DNA of 64,000 nucleotides from positions 1 through 64,000 of the forward strand of contig JACERY010000001.1 in the NCBI GenBank assembly GCA_013912105.1. The letters run 5' to 3'. This stretch comes from Acidimicrobiales bacterium. GTDB taxonomy: Bacteria > Actinomycetota > Acidimicrobiia > Acidimicrobiales > UBA8592. The notes under the pieces were generated by a model. It saw only the letters and a program-made list of their open reading frames with translations. It was not told the origin of the DNA and ran no database searches. Within the stretch, counting starts at the first letter, position 1, and every line of letters starts with the position of its first letter. Of the stretch, positions 44,129 to 53,286 are shown piece after piece. A program made the translations under genes and the position numbers.

Positions 44129-44710
44129 GTGACATGGTGGTGGTTTCTCGTTCCTATAAGTTATTTTATTGGGATTTTTCCGACAGCGCATATTGTTGCT
44201 GGGTTTGTGGGTCACGACCCCACTATGGAAGGATCTGGCAATCCAGGGGCTTCTAACGTTTACCGAGTTGCTGGGAAGAAAGCGGGAGTAGTTGTACTGC
44301 TTGGAGACTTACTAAAAGGCCTAGTTCCTGCTCTTGCTTGTTTTTTCATTGAGGGACGTTTTCTAGGCTTAGTCGCTGGCTGTGCAGCAATGTTAGGTCA
44401 TATTTTTCCAATCACGCGAAAAATGAATGGCGGAAAAGGCGTAGCAACTTTAGGCGGGGTAGGTATTGCCTTATATCCATTGGTTGGGATAGTGGCTGTC
44501 TGTATTTGGATACCTATTATGAAACTATTTAGGAGAGCATCAATTGGTTCATTGACCATGATCGCTATCTTCCCATTTGGGGCACTAATATCCTCTGGAG
44601 GGTCGTGGAGAGAGTTCGGAATTGCGAGCGGAGCATCACTTCTTGTTTTGTCAAGGCATTCGGAGAATATCAGTCGATTGCGTCGTGGTGAAGAAGAAGT
44701 TATTGATTAA
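44129..44710 (+). CDS. plsY: Acyl-phosphate:glycerol-3-phosphate acyltransferase PlsY
   Basis: Membrane acyltransferase that starts phospholipid synthesis, with about five helices. The three signature loops are visible: ISYFIGIFPTAHI at the N-terminus, GSGNPGASNVYRVAGKKAG (about 30-50) and MNGGKGVATLGG (about 102-113). The track begins at a TTG (44114). I chose GTG at 44129, because it leaves the usual 12 residues before the first motif, and AAGGG is directly adjacent to the TTG, too close to serve it. Either way about 193-198 residues, the normal length. Confidence 0.9.
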   Translation: MTWWWFLVPISYFIGIFPTAHIVAGFVGHDPTMEGSGNPGASNVYRVAGKKAGVVVLLGDLLKGLVPALACFFIEGRFLGLVAGCAAMLGHIFPITRKMNGGKGVATLGGVGIALYPLVGIVAVCIWIPIMKLFRRASIGSLTMIAIFPFGALISSGGSWREFGIASGASLLVLSRHSENISRLRRGEEEVID

Positions 44711-44736
44711 AGAAATCTCACGGTAGAGTTCCTCTT

Positions 44737-44750
44737 TGTAAATATTTACA
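44737..44750. repeat. 14-nt perfect palindrome upstream of the zinc-ribbon gene
   Basis: TGTAAATATTTACA lies 33 nt before the GTG start of the FmdB-family gene in the 73-nt gap after plsY. It could be an operator for a dimeric repressor. It is AT-rich, so chance is possible. Confidence 0.35.
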
Positions 44751-44783
44751 GAATAAACATCAAACTTACTATGGAGATATGAC

Positions 44784-45113
44784 GTGCCAACCTACGATTA
44801 TCGGTGCGAAACTTGCGAAAATATTTTCGAAGTCTTCCAATCTTTTTCCGAAGACCCGTTAACGACATGCCCACCTGAGAAATGTGAAGGTTCAGGTCAA
44901 GGTTCAGTAAAGAAGATTTTCTCAGCACCTGGAATAGCTTTTAAAGGATCAGGTTTCTATAAAAACGATAGTAGGTCTAAGGGGTCTTCATCCAAAACAG
45001 GAGCCAGCCAAAAGTCAACTTCTACGGAAACCTCAGCAGATAAAAACCCAGTTTCTGATAAGCCGAAAAAAGCTGAAAGCGCAACTCCATCTTCTTCAAG
45101 CAAAAAAGATTAA
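44784..45113 (+). CDS. FmdB-family zinc-ribbon protein
   Basis: A 109-residue protein. The N-terminus PTYDYRCETCENIFEVFQSFSEDPLTTCPPEKC is the FmdB/CxxC_CXXC_SSSS zinc ribbon, followed by VKKIFSAPGIAFKGSGFYKND. The second cysteine pair is spaced CX4C (CPPEKC) rather than the common CX2C. The tail (about 65-109) is disordered, rich in Ser/Lys. The function is unknown, and named from regulation in methylotrophs. The start is GTG with GGAG before it. It is convergent with uppP, 2 nt apart. Confidence 0.85.
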   Translation: MPTYDYRCETCENIFEVFQSFSEDPLTTCPPEKCEGSGQGSVKKIFSAPGIAFKGSGFYKNDSRSKGSSSKTGASQKSTSTETSADKNPVSDKPKKAESATPSSSSKKD

Positions 45114-45115
45114 AC

Positions 45116-46063
45116 CTAGAAAAATCCAATTGAAATCAACAGAAAAGCTACTAAGCCAGCGAGTATTCTGTAGTAACCGAAGACTGCGAAACTTCGTTTC
45201 TCAAGCCATCCCACCATCCAACGTACTGAAAGAATCGCAGAAGAAAAAGCTACCACTAGCCCAATTGTTGGAGAGAGGTAACCAAAGTTATTGATAATTT
45301 CTTGACCATCATTACCGATTTCGTAAATAGTTGCTGCTGTTAGGGTCACAAACCCTAGAAGGAAACTAAATTCGACTGCTGCTTTAAGCGACATGCCAAT
45401 CAGTACACCAGCGACAATAGTGACAAGGCTTCTGCTGACCCCCGGCCACAGCGCTAAGGATTGCACGAAACCAATTATTAGAGCTTGATTTAGACTTAGA
45501 TTTTCTAAGACAATCCCTTCTTCTTGAAATAGTCGTTTTCTCTGAACAAATAAGATGCTTGCTCCCCCGACTATCCAAGCTGCAGCGACAGGTGTCAGTC
45601 CATAAAGTTCATCCTTGACAAAATCAGCAGCAATATAACCAATCAAAGCAGTTGGAATGAACGCAACGATAAGAGCGTTGAGTATTCTTCGCCCATCGCT
45701 ATTATTACCTCGAAGGCCTTGGAACATTTGTTTAAGGCGGTTTCGATACAGAACTGCGACTGCGAAAATAGCTCCAATTTGAATACTAATGATATAGCTG
45801 TCAATTGCTTTTTCTGTAGTTTGAGTTTGTCCCAAATCCAGAATTTCCTTCGTTGCTAGCAGGTGTCCGGTTGAACTAATCGGAAGGAACTCGGTTAAGC
45901 CCTCAACAATACCTAAAATAATTGCTTGCCAAAGAGCCAAGTTATCACTTGATGCAGCGTTGTTAGCCCCGAAAGCAGGATCTACAAACAAGAATAAAAA
46001 TAGAGCCATTACAACAACAGTTGTTAAAGCCCTTTTGGTTTTCTCGGTTTCTTTAAATGTCAT
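45116..46063 (-). CDS. uppP: Undecaprenyl-diphosphatase UppP (BacA)
   Basis: A membrane phosphatase of 315 residues that recycles undecaprenyl pyrophosphate for peptidoglycan and glycan export. The two BacA active-site segments are ILGIVEGLTEFLPISSTGHL (about 49-68) and WPGVSRSLVTIVAGVLIGMSLKAA (about 207-230). The enzyme normally starts near LWQAIILG. Here about 40 extra residues precede it and form another hydrophobic or signal-like segment (VVVMALFLFLFVDPAFGANNA). It fits the nearby flippase-like, PAP2 and GT-C genes as part of polyprenyl-carrier metabolism. Confidence 0.92.
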   Translation of the reverse strand: MTFKETEKTKRALTTVVVMALFLFLFVDPAFGANNAASSDNLALWQAIILGIVEGLTEFLPISSTGHLLATKEILDLGQTQTTEKAIDSYIISIQIGAIFAVAVLYRNRLKQMFQGLRGNNSDGRRILNALIVAFIPTALIGYIAADFVKDELYGLTPVAAAWIVGGASILFVQRKRLFQEEGIVLENLSLNQALIIGFVQSLALWPGVSRSLVTIVAGVLIGMSLKAAVEFSFLLGFVTLTAATIYEIGNDGQEIINNFGYLSPTIGLVVAFSSAILSVRWMVGWLEKRSFAVFGYYRILAGLVAFLLISIGFF

Positions 46064-46119
46064 TTCGTTTCAATTTCCCAGTCTGGTAAATACTAGGTTG
46101 ATGAAGTACCTTCGTGTCC

Positions 46120-47463
46120 TCAGACCCCAGAAACTGTTACATCACCCACAACTAGAGACACTCCAGATGCTCGCATTGGAAGTCTTTCAAGATCGCTACC
46201 TATATCTTGAACTTCAAGAAGCATCCGCTGAAGCGTCGAAGCTATTGTAATCTCCCTTACCGGCTCGGAAAGTTGTCCATTTCTAATTTGGATACCTTCT
46301 GCCCCTACAGAAAAGTCTCCGCTAATTGGGTTTACCCCAGAGTGAAGACCCGCTACTCCTTGGATCAAGATCCCTTCTTGGATACTTTCAATTAGCTTTT
46401 CCTGTGTCATAGATCCTGGGATTAGTGAGAGCGCTAGAGACCCGACACCCGGTGAAGAATTATAACTTCGAACTGCTGATCCAGTTGAGACCGTGTTTAG
46501 CGCACGGGCGGTATAGCTATTGTGGAGAAAACTTTCTAACTTTCCGTTATCAATAAGTATGTTTTTTCTGCTGGCTAGGCCTTCTCCATCTACTTCAGTA
46601 GCAGTAAACGCATTAGGATCTGTTGGATCATCAACCAGAGTAAGTAAATTCGAAGCGATTAACTCTCCTTCTCTATCAGCAAATAGCGACCTTCCTTTTA
46701 GAAGTGATTCTCCACTGAATGTTGATCCGATAATTCCTAAGAATTGAGCTGTCACGTAAGGATCGAGAATAACTGTTTGCCTGCCAGATTGCGCTTTTTT
46801 TGCTCCTAGCATTCGTGTTGCTCTATTAGAAGCTTGTGACCCAGCTTTCTCGATATCCAAGAGTTCCGGATCGCGGCCTACTGAATAACCAAATCCTGTT
46901 TGCATATCATTTCCGTCTGAGGCAAGAGATGAGGCAGCTATGTAACACCCACCTTCAAAACTAGAGCGCCGAATTCCGCTTGAGGTGACAATTGCACTTG
47001 CAGAGATAGAGTCAACATATTCCGTGGATTCAACACCCACGATTCTTTGGTCAGAATCTCGTATGTAGGTTTCAAGTTCTTTGGCAAGGGCGATTTTATC
47101 CTCCGTAGGAAAATCGCTGAGTTTAGGGTTATAGAGATCCAATGAGATAGGTTCCACTCCATCTGGTTCGGCTACGGCTACAAATTCGTCATATGTTCCG
47201 AAAGTAGAGTTGTCACGAGCTTCTAAAAGAGTTTCTTTTAAAATTTGATCGTCTAAGGTTCCAGCGTATGCCATCCCTTGGCGACCGTCCTGAATCACCC
47301 TGATTCCTACTCCTTGCGATTCTGATGCAGTGAATGATTCTAATTCAGATTCGTAGACTCTTATTTCCGTTTCTTGTTCGTGGACTGCTACTACTTCTAT
47401 TTGTTCGCCTGCTTTTCCCCAAGAAATTACCTTGTCAGCAGTTGTTAATAATTTCTCTTCCAT
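46120..47463 (-). CDS. TldE/PmbA-type subunit of the TldD/TldE metallopeptidase
   Basis: A 447-residue partner of TldD. RVIQDGRQGMAYAGTLDD (near 57-74) and the GVNPISGDFSVGAEGIQIRNGQL segment near the C-terminus are family motifs. The subunit lacks the HExxxH metal site, as expected for TldE. The track begins at 47487. I chose ATG at 47463 (MEEKLLTTADK), since the longer form overlaps tldD and its first 8 residues are unlike the family. It is 7 nt after tldD. The heterodimer degrades unfolded or modified peptides. Confidence 0.87.
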   Translation of the reverse strand: MEEKLLTTADKVISWGKAGEQIEVVAVHEQETEIRVYESELESFTASESQGVGIRVIQDGRQGMAYAGTLDDQILKETLLEARDNSTFGTYDEFVAVAEPDGVEPISLDLYNPKLSDFPTEDKIALAKELETYIRDSDQRIVGVESTEYVDSISASAIVTSSGIRRSSFEGGCYIAASSLASDGNDMQTGFGYSVGRDPELLDIEKAGSQASNRATRMLGAKKAQSGRQTVILDPYVTAQFLGIIGSTFSGESLLKGRSLFADREGELIASNLLTLVDDPTDPNAFTATEVDGEGLASRKNILIDNGKLESFLHNSYTARALNTVSTGSAVRSYNSSPGVGSLALSLIPGSMTQEKLIESIQEGILIQGVAGLHSGVNPISGDFSVGAEGIQIRNGQLSEPVREITIASTLQRMLLEVQDIGSDLERLPMRASGVSLVVGDVTVSGV

Positions 47464-47470
47464 TATGACC

Positions 47471-48874
47471 TTAAGCAGCAGTTCCACCGATAGTCATGCT
47501 TTGCACGCGAAGGGTTGGTGTTCCATCTCCAACGGGCACTCCCTGTCCATCTTTTCCGCACGTTCCAGGTGATCCCATTTCAAAATCATTCCCTAAAGCA
47601 TCGATTTGTCTGAGGACTTCAGGTCCATTTCCTATGAGGTTTCCTTCTCTTATGGGCGATGTGATTCTCCCATCTTCGATTAAGTAGGCTTCAGTCATAC
47701 CGAAAACGAAGTCTCCTGTAGCTGTGTTAACTTGACCTCCGCCAAGATGTGCAACGTAAACTCCGTTTGAGGTATCCGCAATGATATCTGCGGGGTCCGT
47801 TTCTCCATTAGCAATATAGGTATTAGTCATCCGAACCATTGGGAGTACTTGGTAGCTTTGCCTTCTACCATTTCCTGTACTTTGCCTCCCTTGACCTCTA
47901 GATCGCAAACCATCCCACATGTAATCCACTAATTGTCCATCTTTAATTAGAGTATTTTTTTGCGCTGGTCTGCCTTCATCATCTATAGCGAAGGCACCCC
48001 ATTCTTTAGACATTGTTCCGTCATCAATAAGAGTAACCAGTTCGCTAGCAACTGTTTCTCCTACTCTGCCTGCGAAAACTGATGCTTGTTTTTTGACTAA
48101 ATCTGCTTCGAGACCATGTCCGCAAGCTTCGTGAAATAGAACGCCCCCGCCTCCACTACCGATAACTACGGGCATGGCTCCACTAGGAGCAGGTCTTGCA
48201 TTTAATTTAGTTAATGCCCGATTAGCAGCTCGTTCGGCTAATTCTTCGATATCGAATTCATCAAAAAGCTCGAAACCGATAGGTCTGCCAGTCGACTCAC
48301 GTCCTGTTTGCATACCCGCATCTCCTGTTGCTACACAAGCGACGGAGAAGAGAGTTCGTACTTGGTCGTCCGAAGCAAAAGTTCCGTCACTGTTTGCGAC
48401 TACGATTCTGCGCCTGGAGTCACCGTATCTAGCTGAAACCTGGGTTATCGCATTGCTTTGACTTCTGGCTACTTCATCTGCTCTTTTTAACAATTCGACT
48501 TTTTTAACTTTTTCCACGCTCTCTGGAAGAGTAAGAACAGGATTTGGTGAAGGGGCCTCTACATCTACAAGCTTTTGGGCTTTTGTCTGCTTTCCTTGAC
48601 TTCGAGCTGCAGCAGCAGCTGACCTTGCAGCCGAAAGTAAACCCAATTCACTTAGATCTGCCGTGTGGGCAAAGCCAGTTGTTTCACCCACTACAACTCT
48701 TATACCAGCGCCTCTATCACGTCCTGAATTCAATTCTTCAACTTTCCCATCGTCGAAATATGCGGATGAGGATTGTTTGTCTTCAACAAATACTTCAGCG
48801 AACTCTCCCCCTGTCTTGAGGGCTTCAGCCAAAGTTTGCTCTAATAATTCTTCGTTTATCATTTCATTTCCCAT
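47471..48874 (-). CDS. tldD: Metalloprotease TldD
   Basis: Catalytic subunit of 467 residues. The zinc motif HExxxH is HEACGH in LFHEACGHGLEADL (about 250). The third Cys-containing ligand region is GTCGKDGQGVPVGDG near the C-terminus. The N-terminal half contains the typical DRGAGIRVVVGETTGFAHT. The pair with TldE matches the heterodimer that processes peptides through a closed chamber, as shown for microcin B17 maturation and CcdA degradation in E. coli. No RiPP precursor is recognised nearby. The gene is divergent from the hotdog thioesterase gene. Confidence 0.93.
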   Translation of the reverse strand: MGNEMINEELLEQTLAEALKTGGEFAEVFVEDKQSSSAYFDDGKVEELNSGRDRGAGIRVVVGETTGFAHTADLSELGLLSAARSAAAAARSQGKQTKAQKLVDVEAPSPNPVLTLPESVEKVKKVELLKRADEVARSQSNAITQVSARYGDSRRRIVVANSDGTFASDDQVRTLFSVACVATGDAGMQTGRESTGRPIGFELFDEFDIEELAERAANRALTKLNARPAPSGAMPVVIGSGGGGVLFHEACGHGLEADLVKKQASVFAGRVGETVASELVTLIDDGTMSKEWGAFAIDDEGRPAQKNTLIKDGQLVDYMWDGLRSRGQGRQSTGNGRRQSYQVLPMVRMTNTYIANGETDPADIIADTSNGVYVAHLGGGQVNTATGDFVFGMTEAYLIEDGRITSPIREGNLIGNGPEVLRQIDALGNDFEMGSPGTCGKDGQGVPVGDGTPTLRVQSMTIGGTAA

Positions 48875-48948
48875 GCTACAACAGTACTTGGTTTACAACT
48901 ATTTCACCTATCCGACACCAGACTCAACTATGTGCCTATCGTAGCTGT

Positions 48949-49338
48949 ATGACTATGGAACCGCCTATACCAGCTTCTGCAGATTATGTTGTTACGGAAT
49001 TGGATTTAGCTACGGCGTTAACTTCTGGTGATGTTCCGGTATTAGCTACTCCAAGAGTCATCGCATGGTGTGAAGCACAGACTATGAGTGCCGTAAAGGA
49101 CTACATCTCTGAAGAAGAAACAACCGTCGGGATGCGTGTGCGTGTAGATCATGTAAATCCCACCGGGCTTGGAGCAAAGGTTAGGGTCAGTGCGTTATTA
49201 ACTCGTGTCGATGGGCGCAGACTTACTTTCCAAGTAAGTGCTTTTGAGATTCGCGACTCCGATGAACCTCTACAGATTGCTATGGGTCAGGTAACAAGAG
49301 TGATTGTATTCAGAAAACGTTTCTTGGAAAGAGTCTAA
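48949..49338 (+). CDS. Hotdog-fold thioesterase, FlK-like
   Basis: A 129-residue single-hotdog protein like fluoroacetyl-CoA thioesterase FlK: LATPRVIAWCEAQTMSAVKDYISEEETTVGMRVRVDHVNPTG has the catalytic Thr/Glu/His region and the typical VGxxVxVxHxxPT strand. It probably hydrolyses a short acyl-CoA. Its gene is divergent from tldD with a 74-nt gap. The following 163-nt region carries an imperfect direct repeat. Confidence 0.8.
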   Translation: MTMEPPIPASADYVVTELDLATALTSGDVPVLATPRVIAWCEAQTMSAVKDYISEEETTVGMRVRVDHVNPTGLGAKVRVSALLTRVDGRRLTFQVSAFEIRDSDEPLQIAMGQVTRVIVFRKRFLERV

Positions 49339-49365
49339 TTTCTCAAGAAACTCTCAAAAAAATCC

Positions 49366-49490
49366 CTTATTTATAAGGAATTTCTCTAAATTTGTCTTAT
49401 TTAAGTACTTGCATCCGGTGAATCAGGCTTTAGTGCCAATAACCTAGCAAGGTTGCTTATTTAACTACCTGCGAGCCGATGCGAATAGGT
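49366..49490. repeat. Short direct repeats spaced by 30 and 60 nt
   Basis: CTTATTTA occurs at 49366, 49396 and 49456. The last two copies extend to a similar 35-nt unit: CTTATTTAAGTACTTGC versus CTTATTTAACTACCTGC differ at 2 of 17 positions, and the following CCGGTG..AAT.AGG versus CCGATG..AAT.AGG also matches. The spacing of 30 and 60 nt is about three and six helical turns. They precede the flippase-like gene and could be a multi-site operator. Confidence 0.4.
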
Positions 49491-49501
49491 TTGACCTAAA
49501 G

Positions 49502-50530
49502 ATGAACTCTGAACCGAATCCCTTAAAAGAGAGTGAGAAATCTCACTGGTGGAAGAGTAAATATGTAACCGTGACGTTACGGGTTGGCCTAAGCGTTGCT
49601 TTATTGCTGGTGGTAATCATATCTATGGATGATATTGATTGGAATGAATTACCTGATTGGAATAACCAAACTGCTTTCTGGACTATTGGCGCTTTCGTCT
49701 TTACTTTGACTGGATTTGTTCTAGGGGCTGTTCGCTGGCAAAGAGTTTTGATAGCCCTTGGGATTCACCAACCGCTTCCTAGTTTATTTAGCCACTATAT
49801 GGCTGGGCAATTCGTTTCAAATTTTCTTCCAACCACTGTTGGTGGCGATGTCGTAAGAGTTGGACGCCTAACTCGCGATATTGATGACGGTCCAATTAGT
49901 TTCACTTCTGTTGTTTTTGAACGGTTAAGCGGGTGGCTTGTACTTCCACTAATTACATTTATTGGATTCGCCATTAACCCAGGGCTGACTGGATTAGGGA
50001 ACTCTACACGAATCCCACTAGTGGTAGGATTTATTACGCTTATAGGTCTTGGTTTAGTGCTTCTTTTATTGGGTAATGACCGAATAGGAAAAGGTCTTCG
50101 CAACCGTAAAGGAGTTCTCCGGTTTGCTAACGCAATCCATCTAGGCATTGATCGGCTTCGACAAAATCCTAAAGCTGCAAGAGAAGTAATCATTTCCGCT
50201 TTCGCATATCAATTTGTTCTTCTTCTAGCAGCAGGCTGTGCTGTTGAGGCTTTAGGCATAGACCAAGTCGGATTAACAGCTTTAATGGCGTTTATCCCGG
50301 CAGTGCTAATCATTCAGGTGCTTCCATTAGGAATTGGCGGACTCGGTGTCCGAGAGGGAACTCTTGTTGTCTTCTTATCAGGGATTGATGTTCCAAGTGA
50401 ACAAGCACTTGCTTTGGGTTTAGCGATTTATGCTATGACCTTAGTTGGCAGCATGATTGGATTCCCTCTCCTTATATTCGGAGGAAGAAAAGGCTCTACT
50501 GAGGATGACTCAAACGAAACTGAGATGTAG
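49502..50530 (+). CDS. Flippase-like membrane protein (LPG_synthase_TM/UPF0104)
   Basis: A 342-residue protein with about eight helices. HYMAGQFVSNFLPTTVGGDVVRVGRL (near 95-120) and LPLGIGGLGVREGTLVVFLSG (about 285-300) are the marks of the UPF0104/lysylphosphatidylglycerol-synthase transmembrane family, often called flippase-like. It has no catalytic LPG-synthase domain. It probably moves or modifies a lipid. The PAP2 gene follows 13 nt downstream, so the pair may act on the same lipid. Confidence 0.82.
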   Translation: MNSEPNPLKESEKSHWWKSKYVTVTLRVGLSVALLLVVIISMDDIDWNELPDWNNQTAFWTIGAFVFTLTGFVLGAVRWQRVLIALGIHQPLPSLFSHYMAGQFVSNFLPTTVGGDVVRVGRLTRDIDDGPISFTSVVFERLSGWLVLPLITFIGFAINPGLTGLGNSTRIPLVVGFITLIGLGLVLLLLGNDRIGKGLRNRKGVLRFANAIHLGIDRLRQNPKAAREVIISAFAYQFVLLLAAGCAVEALGIDQVGLTALMAFIPAVLIIQVLPLGIGGLGVREGTLVVFLSGIDVPSEQALALGLAIYAMTLVGSMIGFPLLIFGGRKGSTEDDSNETEM

Positions 50531-50543
50531 TTGAGAGGAACCG

Positions 50544-51344
50544 ATGGGGAACCAAGACCTTTCAAAAAATCACTATCCAAATAATGTATCGTGGATTCGC
50601 GAGTTGCTTCTGATAGGAATCTGTTATGCATTCTATTCTTGGGTCCGTAATCAATTTGGTTCGGCTTCAGTAACTGCACAGACGGCTTATAGGAATGCAG
50701 AATACATGATTGATCTTGAGAAATCTTTTGGTTTATATTTCGAGCCAACCCTTCAAAGTTGGTTTCTTGATTGGGAATGGTTTCTAAGGTTTTGGAACAT
50801 CTTCTATGGGACTTTTCATTTTATTGTTACGTTAGGCGTTCTGCTGTTTCTATACTTTCGCAAACCAGATGACTATCCGAAATGGAGAACAATTGGGTTG
50901 TTAGCTACAGGTTCTGCTCTGATCGGATTTGCTGCCTTTCCGCTTATGCCACCTCGACTTTTAGGAAACTGCCGTCCAGTAGGTGCATGTATAGAGAGTC
51001 CTTACCTTGACACTATGGCAGAGTACGGGGGTTTGTGGAGCTTTGATTCAGGACTTATGGAAAGTCTTTCGAACCAATATGCTGCAATGCCTAGTCTTCA
51101 TTTCGCATGGGCTCTATGGAGCTATCTAGCCGTTAGAAAGCATTTAAGGACGAGGATTGCCAGGTTCACGATAGCGACCTATCCCTTACTCACCCTTTTC
51201 GCCATCATTGTCACAGCAAATCATTATTGGATTGATGCCGCTGGAGGAGTTCTAGTTCTCTTTTTTGGTTACTTTTTTGGTATTCGCTTGCAGTCTTGGT
51301 CTAACCGCAAATCCAGTCTCTTTCAAACCTTAAAGTTGACGTGA
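50544..51344 (+). CDS. PAP2-superfamily lipid phosphatase or inositol-phosphotransferase-like membrane protein
   Basis: A 266-residue protein with six helices. The active-site pieces are KSFGLYFEP, PSLHFAWALW (His, near 190) and NHYWIDAAGGVLVLFFGY (second His, near 225). This is the PAP2_3 (Aur1/Ipt1-like) type of Actinobacteria. It would hydrolyse or transfer a lipid phosphate. It sits in a presumed unit with the flippase-like gene upstream and dxs 85 nt downstream. Confidence 0.82.
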   Translation: MGNQDLSKNHYPNNVSWIRELLLIGICYAFYSWVRNQFGSASVTAQTAYRNAEYMIDLEKSFGLYFEPTLQSWFLDWEWFLRFWNIFYGTFHFIVTLGVLLFLYFRKPDDYPKWRTIGLLATGSALIGFAAFPLMPPRLLGNCRPVGACIESPYLDTMAEYGGLWSFDSGLMESLSNQYAAMPSLHFAWALWSYLAVRKHLRTRIARFTIATYPLLTLFAIIVTANHYWIDAAGGVLVLFFGYFFGIRLQSWSNRKSSLFQTLKLT

Positions 51345-51429
51345 TTTACTGTGGTGTCATATTTCATAGTGATCTCATTAGATTCTTCCGGTAGCCTATG
51401 CATAAGAGAGGTTCAATAGCGGAGAGCCA

Positions 51430-53277
51430 ATGCTTGAACAAATAACTTGCCCAGCAGACTTGCGAAGACTATCCCATGATGACTTGGGATTGCTCAGCCA
51501 TGAGATCAGAAATTTTATCGTTGAAACCGTGCAAGAAAATGGTGGGCATCTTGGCTCAAACTTGGGCGTGGTCGAATTAACTATCGCTCTACATCGCGTT
51601 TTTGATTCACCACGAGACATTATGCTTTGGGATACTGGGCATCAAGCCTATGTGCACAAAATGCTGACTGGAAGATTGGAAAACTTTAAATCTCTCCGAA
51701 AGGCTGGGGGGCTATCCGGGTATCCAAGCAGAGCTGAATCAGAGCATGATTGGATTGAAAACAGCCATGCATCTACAGCACTAAGTTACGCTTTCGGGAT
51801 AGCAACAGCTCAAGCTAGTGACGAAGGAGAAGGGCGGAGAGTTCTTGCGGTAATTGGCGATGGAGCCCTTACGGGAGGCATGGCATTTGAAGGACTTAAC
51901 AATCTGGGACATGCAGGAAGCAACGCAATAATTATTCTGAATGACAATGGCAGGTCCTATGCCCCCACCGTTTCACTTCTTTCGGATAGTTTAAAGAAAT
52001 TACGCAATAACCCTAAGTACCTTGAACAACAAGAGAAGCTTGAGAATAAAGTAAAAAGCTTGCTTCCATCAAAAGAAGTAATGGGATTATCTGTTGAACG
52101 GGCAATAGATGCCGCAAAGGCAGCTGTCAGAGAAATTTGGGACCCAACATCATTTTTTGAGGACCTAGGGCTCAGATATAACGGCCCCTTTGACGGCCAT
52201 AATATTGAAGCGCTAGAAAAAGCATTTCGGAATGCCGCTGGCTTTGAAGGACCAACGGTAATACACGTGCTTACTGAAAAAGGACGGGGTTATGGACCTG
52301 CTGAAAATGATCCGATAAAAAGACTTCATGACATTGGGAAACCAAAACCTGAAAGCTACACCGCCGCTTTCACTGAAATCCTGATAAAAGAAGCAGAAAA
52401 TAGGTCCGATTTAGTAGCGATCACGGCAGCTATGCCTGATAGCACTGGCCTGCTTCCATTTTCGGAGCGTTTTCCGGAACGTTTCTTTGATGTTGGGATC
52501 GCGGAGCAGCATGCCACTACTGCTGCAGCCGGAATGGCTATGGGTGGCTTAAGGCCAGTCATTGCTGTGTATGCGACGTTTCTTAATAGAGCATTTGATC
52601 AAATAAATTTTGATGTAGCTCTTCATAATCAACCGGTTATCTTTTGCATTGACCGTGCAGGAATTACAGGACCAGATGGAGCTTCTCATCATGGGCTGCT
52701 CGACATGATGCTCCTTTCAAAAGTTCCAGGTATGACAATGTTTGCTCCATCCTCTTATCAAGAACTGCAGCAAATGTTTTCAGATGCTTTAGAAATAACG
52801 GATGGCCCAATAGCTATCCGATATCCAAGGACGCCTGCTCCTTCAGTGGAGGAAGCTGAAGTTGGTAAAGGAATCCGAGCGAGACATGTTTCTGAAGGTA
52901 AGGATGTTTGTATTCTTTCCGTAGGGAAGATGCTTCCCGAAGCCAAAGAAGCAGCCGAACTGCTTTCTGCTCACGGTCTTACTTGTAGCATTTGGGATGT
53001 TCGTTGCATTACCCCACTTGATAATGAAATGATCGTTGACGCTCATGGACACAAAGTTGTTGTGACCATCGAAGATGGAGTCTCTGAAGGAGGGGTTGGT
53101 TCTGCGATTTCAGACATGTTGCAGAATCTTCCTGCAGCCACACCTCAAATTCATGTTATGGGTGTGCCCATATCGTTCATTGATCAAGGGAATCCGCAGG
53201 ATCTTTTGACCTCGCTCGGGTTAGATGCTGAAGGAATAGTTGAAAGAGTTCTTTCTAGATTCAATAAGAATCCGTAA
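51430..53277 (+). CDS. dxs: 1-Deoxy-D-xylulose-5-phosphate synthase
   Basis: First enzyme of the MEP isoprenoid pathway, TPP-dependent, 615 residues. HLGSNLGVVELTIALHRVFDSP (about 39-60), GDGALTGGMAFEGLNNLG (about 146-163) and DRAGITGPDGASHHGLLDM (about 413-431) are diagnostic. It supplies IPP/DMAPP for undecaprenyl phosphate and for carotenoids, including retinal. It fits here next to uppP, flippase-like and GT-C genes. GGAGAG precedes the ATG. It is convergent with the Nfu gene, 9 nt apart. Confidence 0.95.
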   Translation: MLEQITCPADLRRLSHDDLGLLSHEIRNFIVETVQENGGHLGSNLGVVELTIALHRVFDSPRDIMLWDTGHQAYVHKMLTGRLENFKSLRKAGGLSGYPSRAESEHDWIENSHASTALSYAFGIATAQASDEGEGRRVLAVIGDGALTGGMAFEGLNNLGHAGSNAIIILNDNGRSYAPTVSLLSDSLKKLRNNPKYLEQQEKLENKVKSLLPSKEVMGLSVERAIDAAKAAVREIWDPTSFFEDLGLRYNGPFDGHNIEALEKAFRNAAGFEGPTVIHVLTEKGRGYGPAENDPIKRLHDIGKPKPESYTAAFTEILIKEAENRSDLVAITAAMPDSTGLLPFSERFPERFFDVGIAEQHATTAAAGMAMGGLRPVIAVYATFLNRAFDQINFDVALHNQPVIFCIDRAGITGPDGASHHGLLDMMLLSKVPGMTMFAPSSYQELQQMFSDALEITDGPIAIRYPRTPAPSVEEAEVGKGIRARHVSEGKDVCILSVGKMLPEAKEAAELLSAHGLTCSIWDVRCITPLDNEMIVDAHGHKVVVTIEDGVSEGGVGSAISDMLQNLPAATPQIHVMGVPISFIDQGNPQDLLTSLGLDAEGIVERVLSRFNKNP

Positions 53278-53286
53278 CTAGCCTTT

